From positions 1-5,884 of the forward strand of contig JACMKY010000151.1 in NCBI GenBank assembly GCA_014379925.1: DNA of 5,884 nt. Direction: 5' to 3'. Positions 1-5,430 of the stretch are shown here, one piece after another. Origin of the DNA: Cytophagales bacterium. Its GTDB lineage: Bacteria > Bacteroidota > Bacteroidia > Cytophagales > ES-bin-26. How positions within the stretch are numbered: the stretch's first letter is position 1; every line of letters starts with the position of its first letter. The translations under genes were made by a program, and so were the position numbers. A model generated the notes under the pieces. It had not been told where the DNA came from and made no database searches. It saw only the letters and a program-made list of their open reading frames with translations.

Positions 1-3000
1 GAGGGCAAATTGTGGATTGGTACCGAAAACGGGGGAATCAGCGTGTTTGACTACGCAACCCACCGCTTTGCCCACCATCGATACGATGTCAGCGATCCCG
101 CCAGCCTGGGCAACAATTCCGTTTACAGCCTCTACCGGGACGACATCGGCAACCTCTGGGCCGGCACCTGGTCGGGAGGCGTGAATTTCCTGCCTAAGTT
201 CGGCGACAAGTTTACCCACTACCGGCAAATCCCCCACAACCCCAACAGCCTGAGCAACAAAACGGTCTTGTCCATTGCCGGCGACCAGCGGGGAAACCTG
301 TGGATTGGCACCGACGGCGGCGGCTTGAATTTCTTCGACCGGAACAAAAAAACCTTTACCCATTACCGACACGGGGCGAGCCCCAACACCGTCAGCACCG
401 ACTACGTCAATTCGATCACCGAAGCCAGTGAGGAAGTACTGGCCCTGGGTTACCACCGGGGAGGCTTTGACTTGTTGGATCGGAAAACCGGCGGGTTCAC
501 CCACCACCGGCCCCGGGAAAATGACCCGAATAGCCTGGCCGATGCCAGTATTACCGTCGTGTTCCAGGACCGGGAACGCCAGCTTTGGCAAGGCACCTCG
601 AGCGGCGGGCTACACCAGTACCGGGGGAAAAACCGGGGCTTTATCCGCCATCAACACGACCCGAAAGACACCAACAGCCTTGGCAGCAACTTCGTCAGTT
701 CCATATTCGAAGACCGGGACGGGAACCTGTGGGTGGGAACCGAAAACGGACTGGATCGGTTCGACCGCCAAAACAACCGGTTCGTTCACTACCGGCACCA
801 TTCCCAAAATAAGCAGAGCCTGAGTCACAACGCGGTCAATTCCATCCTGGAAGACCACCGGGGTCGGTTGTGGATTGGCACCGGCGGCGGCTTGAACGCC
901 TTCGACAAGCAAACCAACGCATTCCGGGCGTATACCGAAAAAGACGGCTTTTCCAACAACGTGGTGATGAGCTTGTTGGAAGACCAGCGGGGCAACCTCT
1001 GGTTGGCTTCCAACCGCGGAATCTCCAAATTCAATCCCCGAACCGGCGCCTGTCGGAACTACGGGGTGGCCGATGGCGTGCAAGGCAACGACTTCAAGCC
1101 CCGGGCGTGCTACCAGACGGCGGACGGGTGGATGTTTTTCGGCGGGGGAAACGGTTTCAACGCTTTTCACCCGGACAGTCTGCGGGACAATCCCTTCGTT
1201 CCTCCGGTTTCCCTGACCGGTTTCCAGGTTTTCAACCGATCCGTAGCCGCGGGCGATCCGGACTCTCCCCTCCAAAAACCCATCGGCGAAGCGGAGAAAA
1301 TCACGCTCACCCACGAACAGACGGTGTTTACCCTGGAATTTGCCGCCTTGAACTTTACCCGGCCCGAAAAGAACCAGTACGCCTACCAGTTGGAGGGCTT
1401 CGACCAAGGGTGGAACTACGTGGGCACCAAACGAACGGCGACCTACACCAACCTGGACGCGGGAAACTACGTTTTCAAAGTGAAGGCTTCCAACAACGAC
1501 GGTCGCTGGAACGAGCGGGGCACTTCCATCCGAATCCTCATCACCCCTCCCTTCTGGCAAACCTGGTGGTTTCGCGTCTGCTCGGCGTTGCTGGTTACCG
1601 GAAGCATTTTTTCCTACTATCAACGCCGGATCAACGCCGTCAAAGACCAGAAGGAAGAACTTGCGAAACAAGTGTGGGAAAGGACCGGGGAGGTGGTGCA
1701 GCAAAAAGAGCGGATCCAGTTGCAATCCGACGTGCTGCAAACGTACGTGGATGAACTCACCCAACAGAAGGAGCAAATCCTGCAGCAGCAAGCGGACCTG
1801 GAAACGCACTCGGAGTACCTGCACCAGGTAAACCAGGAACTCACCCTCCAGCGGGCGGAAATCCTGAGCCAGCGGGCAGAAGCCGAGGAAGCGCGGCAGG
1901 AAGCCGAGCGGGCCAACCGGGCCAAAAGCACCTTTCTGGCCACCATGAGCCACGAAATCCGCACGCCGATGAACGGCGTGATCGGCATGACTTCCCTGCT
2001 GGCCGAAACCTCGCTCAACCGGGAACAGCTGGAATACACCGACACCATCCGCAATTGCGGGGAGAGCCTGCTGGCCGTCATCAACGACATCCTGGACTTC
2101 TCCAAGATCGAGTCGGGCAAAATGACGCTGGAAGAGCGCGATTTCGACCTCCGGACTTGCATCGAGGAGGTGCTTGACGTGTTTGCCGGCAAAGCCGCCC
2201 AAGTCGGCCTCGACCTGGTCTACCAGATGGATGATCAGGTGCCCTCCCAGATCGTGGGCGATGACCTTCGGCTGCGGCAGGTGCTGATTAACCTGGTGGG
2301 GAACGCCGTCAAGTTCACCCAGCAGGGGGAAGTCTTCGTGGGGGTGCACCGGCGATCGGCCGGACCGGGTGAAGAACTGGAATTGGGTTTGGAGGTACGC
2401 GACACCGGCATTGGCATTGCCCCCGATCAGATCACCGGCTTGTTCAAGGCTTTTTCCCAGGTGGATTCCTCTACCACCCGCAAGTACGGGGGCACGGGGC
2501 TGGGCTTGGTCATCAGTGAAAAGCTGGTGGAAATGATGGGGGGCCGCATTGGCGTCACCAGCCAGTTGGGCAGGGGCACTTGCTTTGCCTTCACCATCCG
2601 GACCCGGGCCGGTACGCCGGTGCTCCCGACCGCGCCCTACCCACTGGACGGCCTGGCGGGGAAGCGGGTGCTGGTGGTAGACGACAACGCCACCAACCGC
2701 CGCATCCTCTACCACCAGTTGGCGCAGTGGAAACTGGCACCGACGCTGGCGACCTCCGGCCGGGAGGCACTGGAGATTTTATCGCGGCCCTCCCCGGGCT
2801 TCGAACTGGTCATTACCGATATGCAGATGCCGGAGATGAACGGCATTCAACTGGCGCAGCGCATCCGAACCCAGGACGCGAGGTTACCGATCATGCTGCT
2901 GAGTTCGTTGGGCGATGAACGGCGCAAGCACCATCCGGAACTCTTCGGTTCCGTGCTGACCAAACCAGTCCGTCAGCACGTGCTGCTCAGCCATCTTCTC

Positions 3001-3456
3001 CGCGAACTCCAGCCGCAAAAAGGGGTAGTGGAGACGGATCCGCAGCCGCGGAAACTGTCGGCGGAGTTTGCACGGCGGTTTCCGCTCCGGATCCTGGTTG
3101 CGGAAGACAACCCGGTGAACCAGAAGCTGGCGATGCGGATTCTGAGCAAGCTCGGTTACGAGCCGGAAGTGGTGTCCAACGGGCAGCGCGTACTGGAAGC
3201 CGTAAACCGGCAGCACTACGAGTTAATTCTCATGGATGTACAGATGCCGGAGATGGACGGCCTGGAAGCCACGCGGCGATTGCGTCGGGGTTCGGGCGCG
3301 CAGCCCGCCATCATCGCCGTGACGGCCAATGCCATGCAGGGCGACCGGGAAGAGTGCCTCCGGGCGGGCATGGATGATTACATCAGCAAGCCCATCCGAC
3401 TGGAAGAGCTGGTTCAGGTGCTGGAAAAATGGGCCTTGTCGCCCAAAAACCACTAG
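1..3456 (+). CDS. Hybrid two-component sensor histidine kinase, propeller type, 5' end missing
   Basis: The reading frame is open from base 1, in the middle of a propeller blade, so the true start lies upstream; 1151 residues are visible (numbered here from base 1). Domains in order: Reg_prop blades with G-x-L-W-x-G-T signatures (residues 2-400); Y_Y_Y domain (about 440-512); one membrane segment rich in W, F, L and V (about 521-540); a Gln/Glu-rich coiled coil (about 541-640); HisKA with the H-box His651 in SHEIRTPMN; HATPase with N-box Asn768, DTGIGI at 801 and GGTGLGL near 830-836; receiver 1 with phospho-acceptor Asp940 and Lys988; receiver 2 with Asp1079 and Lys1130. All catalytic residues checked are present. 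From family knowledge, the propeller and Y_Y_Y part is periplasmic, binds a ligand (often a glycan in gut Bacteroides), and drives cytoplasmic autophosphorylation. Unlike classical HTCS regulators there is no C-terminal AraC-type helix-turn-helix and no Hpt domain, so output must go through a separate protein. The ligand cannot be told from the sequence. Confidence 0.95.
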   Translation, partial: EGKLWIGTENGGISVFDYATHRFAHHRYDVSDPASLGNNSVYSLYRDDIGNLWAGTWSGGVNFLPKFGDKFTHYRQIPHNPNSLSNKTVLSIAGDQRGNLWIGTDGGGLNFFDRNKKTFTHYRHGASPNTVSTDYVNSITEASEEVLALGYHRGGFDLLDRKTGGFTHHRPRENDPNSLADASITVVFQDRERQLWQGTSSGGLHQYRGKNRGFIRHQHDPKDTNSLGSNFVSSIFEDRDGNLWVGTENGLDRFDRQNNRFVHYRHHSQNKQSLSHNAVNSILEDHRGRLWIGTGGGLNAFDKQTNAFRAYTEKDGFSNNVVMSLLEDQRGNLWLASNRGISKFNPRTGACRNYGVADGVQGNDFKPRACYQTADGWMFFGGGNGFNAFHPDSLRDNPFVPPVSLTGFQVFNRSVAAGDPDSPLQKPIGEAEKITLTHEQTVFTLEFAALNFTRPEKNQYAYQLEGFDQGWNYVGTKRTATYTNLDAGNYVFKVKASNNDGRWNERGTSIRILITPPFWQTWWFRVCSALLVTGSIFSYYQRRINAVKDQKEELAKQVWERTGEVVQQKERIQLQSDVLQTYVDELTQQKEQILQQQADLETHSEYLHQVNQELTLQRAEILSQRAEAEEARQEAERANRAKSTFLATMSHEIRTPMNGVIGMTSLLAETSLNREQLEYTDTIRNCGESLLAVINDILDFSKIESGKMTLEERDFDLRTCIEEVLDVFAGKAAQVGLDLVYQMDDQVPSQIVGDDLRLRQVLINLVGNAVKFTQQGEVFVGVHRRSAGPGEELELGLEVRDTGIGIAPDQITGLFKAFSQVDSSTTRKYGGTGLGLVISEKLVEMMGGRIGVTSQLGRGTCFAFTIRTRAGTPVLPTAPYPLDGLAGKRVLVVDDNATNRRILYHQLAQWKLAPTLATSGREALEILSRPSPGFELVITDMQMPEMNGIQLAQRIRTQDARLPIMLLSSLGDERRKHHPELFGSVLTKPVRQHVLLSHLLRELQPQKGVVETDPQPRKLSAEFARRFPLRILVAEDNPVNQKLAMRILSKLGYEPEVVSNGQRVLEAVNRQHYELILMDVQMPEMDGLEATRRLRRGSGAQPAIIAVTANAMQGDREECLRAGMDDYISKPIRLEELVQVLEKWALSPKNH
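4..1170 (+). repeat. Tandem propeller-blade repeats inside the sensor kinase
   Basis: Blade signatures (G-x-L-W-x-G-T or variants) begin at about 4, 148, 292, 577, 721, 862, 991 and 1123, plus a degenerate one near 430-480 that has lost the LW core (reads ALGYHRGGFDLLD). Spacing is exactly 144 bases between the first three and between 577 and 721, then shortens to 141, 129 and about 132. Linkers repeat an F-x-H-Y/H-R ... N-S-L pattern. These are protein-level repeats (Reg_prop family), diverged at the DNA level. Full-length members usually carry about 14 blades as two seven-bladed propellers, so roughly five blades are expected upstream of the window. Confidence 0.88.
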
Positions 3457-3480
3457 CGGAGATTCCCGAACAATTTCCTC

Positions 3481-3506
3481 GTCCGGCGGTTTTACCGGGG
3501 CCGGAC
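3481..3506 (+). promoter_or_regulatory. GC-rich hairpin between the kinase gene and the DUF2256 gene
   Basis: GTCCGG (3481-3486) pairs with CCGGAC (3501-3506), and CGGT (3487-3490) pairs with ACCG (3494-3497) around a TTT loop, leaving a GGG bulge at 3498-3500. That gives ten pairs in 26 bases. It starts 25 bases after the kinase stop and ends 20 bases before the proposed GTG of the next gene. No T-run follows it, so it is not a standard intrinsic terminator. A role in mRNA processing, stability or translation of the small gene is inference. Confidence 0.4.
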
Positions 3507-3526
3507 AACCCCGCGTGCCCGTTTCC

Positions 3527-3697
3527 GTGAAAGGAGTCAACAAAGCCGATCTGCCCCAGAAAATCTGTCCCGTTTGCCAACGGCCGTTCCGCTGGCGCAA
3601 GAAGTGGGAACGGAATTGGGCACTGGTGAAGTACTGCAGCCAACGGTGCGGCCGCCAACGCCGGGAAGCCTCCGCGCAGACCCGCCTCGGCCCGTAA
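3527..3697 (+). CDS. DUF2256 family small four-cysteine protein
   Basis: A 56-residue basic protein. Four cysteines form a C-x2-C (Cys14, Cys17) and C-x3-C (Cys37, Cys41) set, with the family-typical KICPVCQRPF, WRKKWER and KYCSQRC segments between residues 12 and 41. This matches DUF2256 as I know it; the cysteines suggest one bound zinc ion, which is inference. The function is unknown. The start is GTG at 3527 (M-K-G-V-N-K-A-D-L-P-Q-K), chosen because family members begin just before the first CxxC and usual length is about 50-60 residues; the frame is open further back into the kinase gene, but that extension does not look conserved. There is no Shine-Dalgarno upstream. The DUF2805 gene follows 18 bases later, so the two probably share a transcript. 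From memory, DUF2256 genes are often found near cryptochrome/photolyase genes; none is visible here. Confidence 0.85.
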   Translation: MKGVNKADLPQKICPVCQRPFRWRKKWERNWALVKYCSQRCGRQRREASAQTRLGP

Positions 3698-3715
3698 CCA
3701 CCAACCCGAACGACG

Positions 3716-4003
3716 ATGAACCCACCCACCCCGTTGCGTGCCGACGACGTAGACCGGATCGTGGAAATGGCCTGGGAAGACCGCACGCCCTTTGAAGCCA
3801 TCGAAGCCCAGTTCGGCCTCCGCGTCAACGACGTAATCGACCTGATGCGGCGTCAACTGCTACCGTCCGGCTTTCGCCGGTGGCGCAAGCGCACGAGTGG
3901 CCGCGCCACCAAGCACCAACGGTTGCGCGCCACGGAAGTCGAGCGGTTCAAATGCACGCGCCAGCGAACCATCTCCGGTAACCGCATTCCCAAACGCGCC
4001 TGA
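3716..4003 (+). CDS. DUF2805 / TIGR03643 family protein
   Basis: A 95-residue, strongly basic protein. Recognised by the segments MAWEDRTPFEAIE (residues 18-30), QFGL followed by a helix with DLMRR (32-46), FRRWRKRTSGR with KH (53-67), and a C-terminal RFKCTRQRTISGNRI (77-91). These match the DUF2805/TIGR03643 family, which has no known function. Residues about 25-48 (PFEAIEAQFGL then VNDVIDLMRRQL) read like a helix-turn-helix, and the Arg/Lys-rich second half would suit nucleic acid binding; both points are inference. The ATG at 3716 has no Shine-Dalgarno, normal for Bacteroidota, and fits the start of the conserved region closely. It follows the DUF2256 gene by 18 bases, so the two are likely an operon. 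Confidence 0.85.
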   Translation: MNPPTPLRADDVDRIVEMAWEDRTPFEAIEAQFGLRVNDVIDLMRRQLLPSGFRRWRKRTSGRATKHQRLRATEVERFKCTRQRTISGNRIPKRA

Positions 4004-4107
4004 AAATACGCATCGGGCCGCGCCCGGAGAAAAAACACAATCGGGCGGTTCCCTTTGCCGTTGTATAAGGTATTCACCCCCATCAAACGTGTCCCGCGCG
4101 GGCGACT

Positions 4108-4135
4108 CGTTATCGGAATGGCTGTTCCGATAACG
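4108..4135 (+). terminator. Perfect 11-bp inverted repeat; possible terminator or operator
   Basis: CGTTATCGGAA (4108-4118) and TTCCGATAACG (4125-4135) are exact reverse complements around a six-base loop, TGGCTG. A short T-run (TGATTTT, ending at 4143) follows on the + strand, weak for an intrinsic terminator but in the right place to end the DUF2256/DUF2805 transcript. Nothing T-rich follows on the other strand. It lies 36 bases before the start of the next gene, so a regulator-binding site is an equal alternative. A separate 10-bp palindrome, CCCGCGCGGG, sits just upstream at 4093-4102. The rest of the 4004-4171 gap shows nothing I can name. Confidence 0.4.
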
Positions 4136-4171
4136 GTGATTTTGGTGGGATCTACCCGAAAATTTTCAACG

Positions 4172-4717
4172 GTGAAGAAAACCCTGATTTTTGCCTTTTT
4201 CCTGCTGGGGGCCGCCCCGCGCGGCTACGCCCAGACGCTCGACGCGGAACTGGCCCGGCTGAAAACCAACCTGGCCCTGGTCGTTTATTCGGGCGCGGTG
4301 GAGGAACGATCGCTCTGGTCGCCCCGCTCCGATTACGTGGCCTGCCGCGTGATGGGCAAGTGGATCGGGGTATCTTTGCACAACCTGGCGCTCACCCCGG
4401 ACCGGTGGCACGGAAAACGGGTCGGCTTATTGAAAAGCAGCGCGGCTCCGCACGAATTGAGTGCCGACGAGCTGAGCCTTTTCCGGGCGGCCTCCGAGGT
4501 ACAACCGATCCTGATCCGCACCCGGGCGGGCACCCGGTACGCCCTGCAACCCGAAGGGGAAGGATCGGTGCTGGTCGCTACGCGGGCCGACGGGCAGATC
4601 CGCCGGTTGTGGTCCTCGGGCGGCGAGCCGTGCTACAGCCTGAGCCTATCGCCCGACGAGAAATACCTGGCCTGCCTCGGCGAACGAAGCGGCCTGTTGC
4701 TGACCAAGATTGAATAG
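4172..4717 (+). CDS. Small exported protein with PD40-like ends, function unknown
   Basis: From GTG at 4172 the product is 181 residues. It opens with a clean Sec signal peptide: KK at 2-3, a hydrophobic core (LIFAFFLLGAA), and a likely cut after Ala20 (GYA then QT), giving a periplasmic or secreted protein of about 160 residues. The frame is open back to ATG 4055 and ATG 4118, but those starts would bury the signal peptide and read through the inverted repeat, so I prefer 4172. Two segments share an S-P-x3-Y-[VL]-A-C pattern (residues 50-58 and 160-168); the second, SPDEKYLACLGERSG, resembles TolB/PD40 or WD40 propeller blades. The protein is too short for a full propeller. I do not recognise a named family. 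The gloA2 gene follows after 63 bases and may share its transcript. Confidence 0.72.
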   Translation: MKKTLIFAFFLLGAAPRGYAQTLDAELARLKTNLALVVYSGAVEERSLWSPRSDYVACRVMGKWIGVSLHNLALTPDRWHGKRVGLLKSSAAPHELSADELSLFRAASEVQPILIRTRAGTRYALQPEGEGSVLVATRADGQIRRLWSSGGEPCYSLSLSPDEKYLACLGERSGLLLTKIE

Positions 4718-4731
4718 AGTATGAAGTATGA
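4718..4731 (+). repeat. Short tandem heptamer AGTATGA x2
   Basis: Two exact copies of AGTATGA lie immediately after the stop of the exported-protein gene and are followed by related A/T-rich sequence (ATGCATAATTGAAATG) up to about 4748. The rest of the 63-base gap ends in GATTCGATTCGTAATTCTTC, whose CTTCAT (4777-4782) is complementary to ATGAAG at 4721-4726 and overlaps the gloA2 start codon. This A/T-rich patch stands out from its GC-rich surroundings. Confidence 0.5.
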
Positions 4732-4780
4732 ATGCATAATTGAAATGTGATACACAACCCGATTCGATTCGTAATTCTTC

Positions 4781-5167
4781 ATGCGCCTCAACAAGATTCA
4801 CCACGTCGCCATCATTTGCTCCGACTACCCGACCTCGAAAGCGTTTTACGTGGGTACGCTGGGCCTGGAAGTGGTGCAGGAAACCTACCGCGCCGCCCGC
4901 GATTCTTACAAGCTGGACCTGTCCGTGGGCGGGCAGTACCAGATCGAACTGTTCTCTTTCCCCAACGTACCCCCGCGGCCCAGCCGCCCCGAAGCGCGGG
5001 GACTGCGCCACCTGTCTTTTGAGGTGGAAGACGTGGCGGAGACGGCCGCCGAGTTAAACCGGCGGGGCGTGGCCACCGAACCCATCCGTACCGACGAGTT
5101 GACGGGCCGCAAGTTCACCTTCTTCGCCGACCCCGACGACCTGCCGCTGGAGATTTACGAACGCTGA
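4781..5167 (+). CDS. gloA2: VOC family metalloprotein, YaeR/GloA2 (glyoxalase I-like)
   Basis: A 128-residue single-unit vicinal oxygen chelate protein, close to full-length E. coli YaeR in size and order of motifs: HHVAII near the start, SKAFY, YRAARDSYK, QIELFSFP, PSRPEARGLRHLSF, FTFFADPDDLPLEIYE at the end. The expected metal ligands are all present: His8, Glu56, His77 and Glu124. From family knowledge it is a cytosolic homodimer with the glyoxalase I fold; the true substrate of YaeR proteins is not established, so methylglyoxal detoxification is only a possibility. The ATG at 4781 matches the family N-terminus (MRLNKIHHVAI). It has no Shine-Dalgarno. Its 63-base distance from the preceding gene allows co-transcription, but no functional link is apparent. 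Confidence 0.92.
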   Translation: MRLNKIHHVAIICSDYPTSKAFYVGTLGLEVVQETYRAARDSYKLDLSVGGQYQIELFSFPNVPPRPSRPEARGLRHLSFEVEDVAETAAELNRRGVATEPIRTDELTGRKFTFFADPDDLPLEIYER

Positions 5168-5229
5168 GCTACCCGCCGACCAGTACCAGCGCGGCTTTTA
5201 TTCATTCCACCCGCAGGGCATTGGGGCCC

Positions 5230-5288
5230 ACCCGGCACCGTTGTTTTTTGCCGCACCCGGGCCGCCGAAAAACAACTTCGGGCCGGGT
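5230..5288. repeat. Compound inverted repeat in the gap after gloA2
   Basis: GTTGTTTTT (5240-5248) pairs exactly with AAAAACAAC (5268-5276), and outside it ACCCGGC (5230-5236) pairs with GCCGGGT (5282-5288), separated by a small internal loop of three and five bases. The loop between the inner arms holds the palindrome CCCGGG (5256-5261). Together they could fold into one long interrupted stem in RNA or a cruciform in DNA. It lies 62 bases after the gloA2 stop and 142 bases before the next gene. A transcript-end structure or an intergenic palindromic element are both possible; neither is proven. Confidence 0.4.
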
Positions 5289-5366
5289 TGAGTTATGAGG
5301 CAATCCGTCAACGGCGAGGCCAGTAAGCGCAACGCCGCGGATGGACCCTGCCTTGGAACCAGTGGG

Positions 5367-5385
5367 CCGGTTCAGTTCTAACCGG
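5367..5385. promoter_or_regulatory. Operator-like inverted repeat upstream of the acyl-CoA dehydrogenase-like gene
   Basis: CCGGTT (5367-5372) and AACCGG (5380-5385) are exact reverse complements separated by seven bases, centred about 55 bases before the ATG at 5431. Size and position would suit a dimeric repressor site. A competing pairing (GAACC 5357-5360 region with GGTTC 5369-5373) exists, and six-base arms arise by chance in GC-rich DNA. I could not find a convincing Bacteroidota promoter (TTTG and TAnnTTTG) in the 5168-5430 gap. Confidence 0.25.
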
Positions 5386-5430
5386 GGAAACAACGGCGTC
5401 CCGTGCAACCGGGAACAAAATCGTCTTCGC

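Noticed and set aside
870..1754. A 294-codon + strand open frame in another phase of the kinase gene
   Set aside because: It overlaps blades and the Y_Y_Y domain of the real gene and its product is Arg/Gly/Pro-rich without any family signature.
610..2715. A 701-codon open frame on the - strand inside the kinase gene
   Set aside because: It is antisense to conserved kinase domains, reads as low-complexity H/V/G/Q-rich sequence with no recognisable motif, and is explained by the GC-rich third positions of the + strand gene.
3223..3856. Overlapping - strand open frames of 201 and 157 codons
   Set aside because: They run antisense through receiver 2, DUF2256 and DUF2805, which are all recognisable on the + strand; the translations show no domain.
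4014..4026. CGGGC-CGC-GCCCG mini-hairpin followed by an A-run
   Set aside because: Five pairs with a three-base loop is common in DNA this GC-rich, and the A-run is on the wrong side to make a terminator on either strand.
4055..4171. N-terminal extension of the exported protein from ATG 4055 or ATG 4118
   Set aside because: The extension would place the signal peptide internally and read through a perfect inverted repeat; GTG 4172 gives a textbook signal peptide.
5162..5203. Possible intrinsic terminator after gloA2 (CGCTG/CAGCG or GCCG/CGGC stem before TTTTATT)
   Set aside because: The stems are only four or five pairs, exclude each other, and one overlaps the stop codon with a 20-base loop, so the T-run alone does not support a call.
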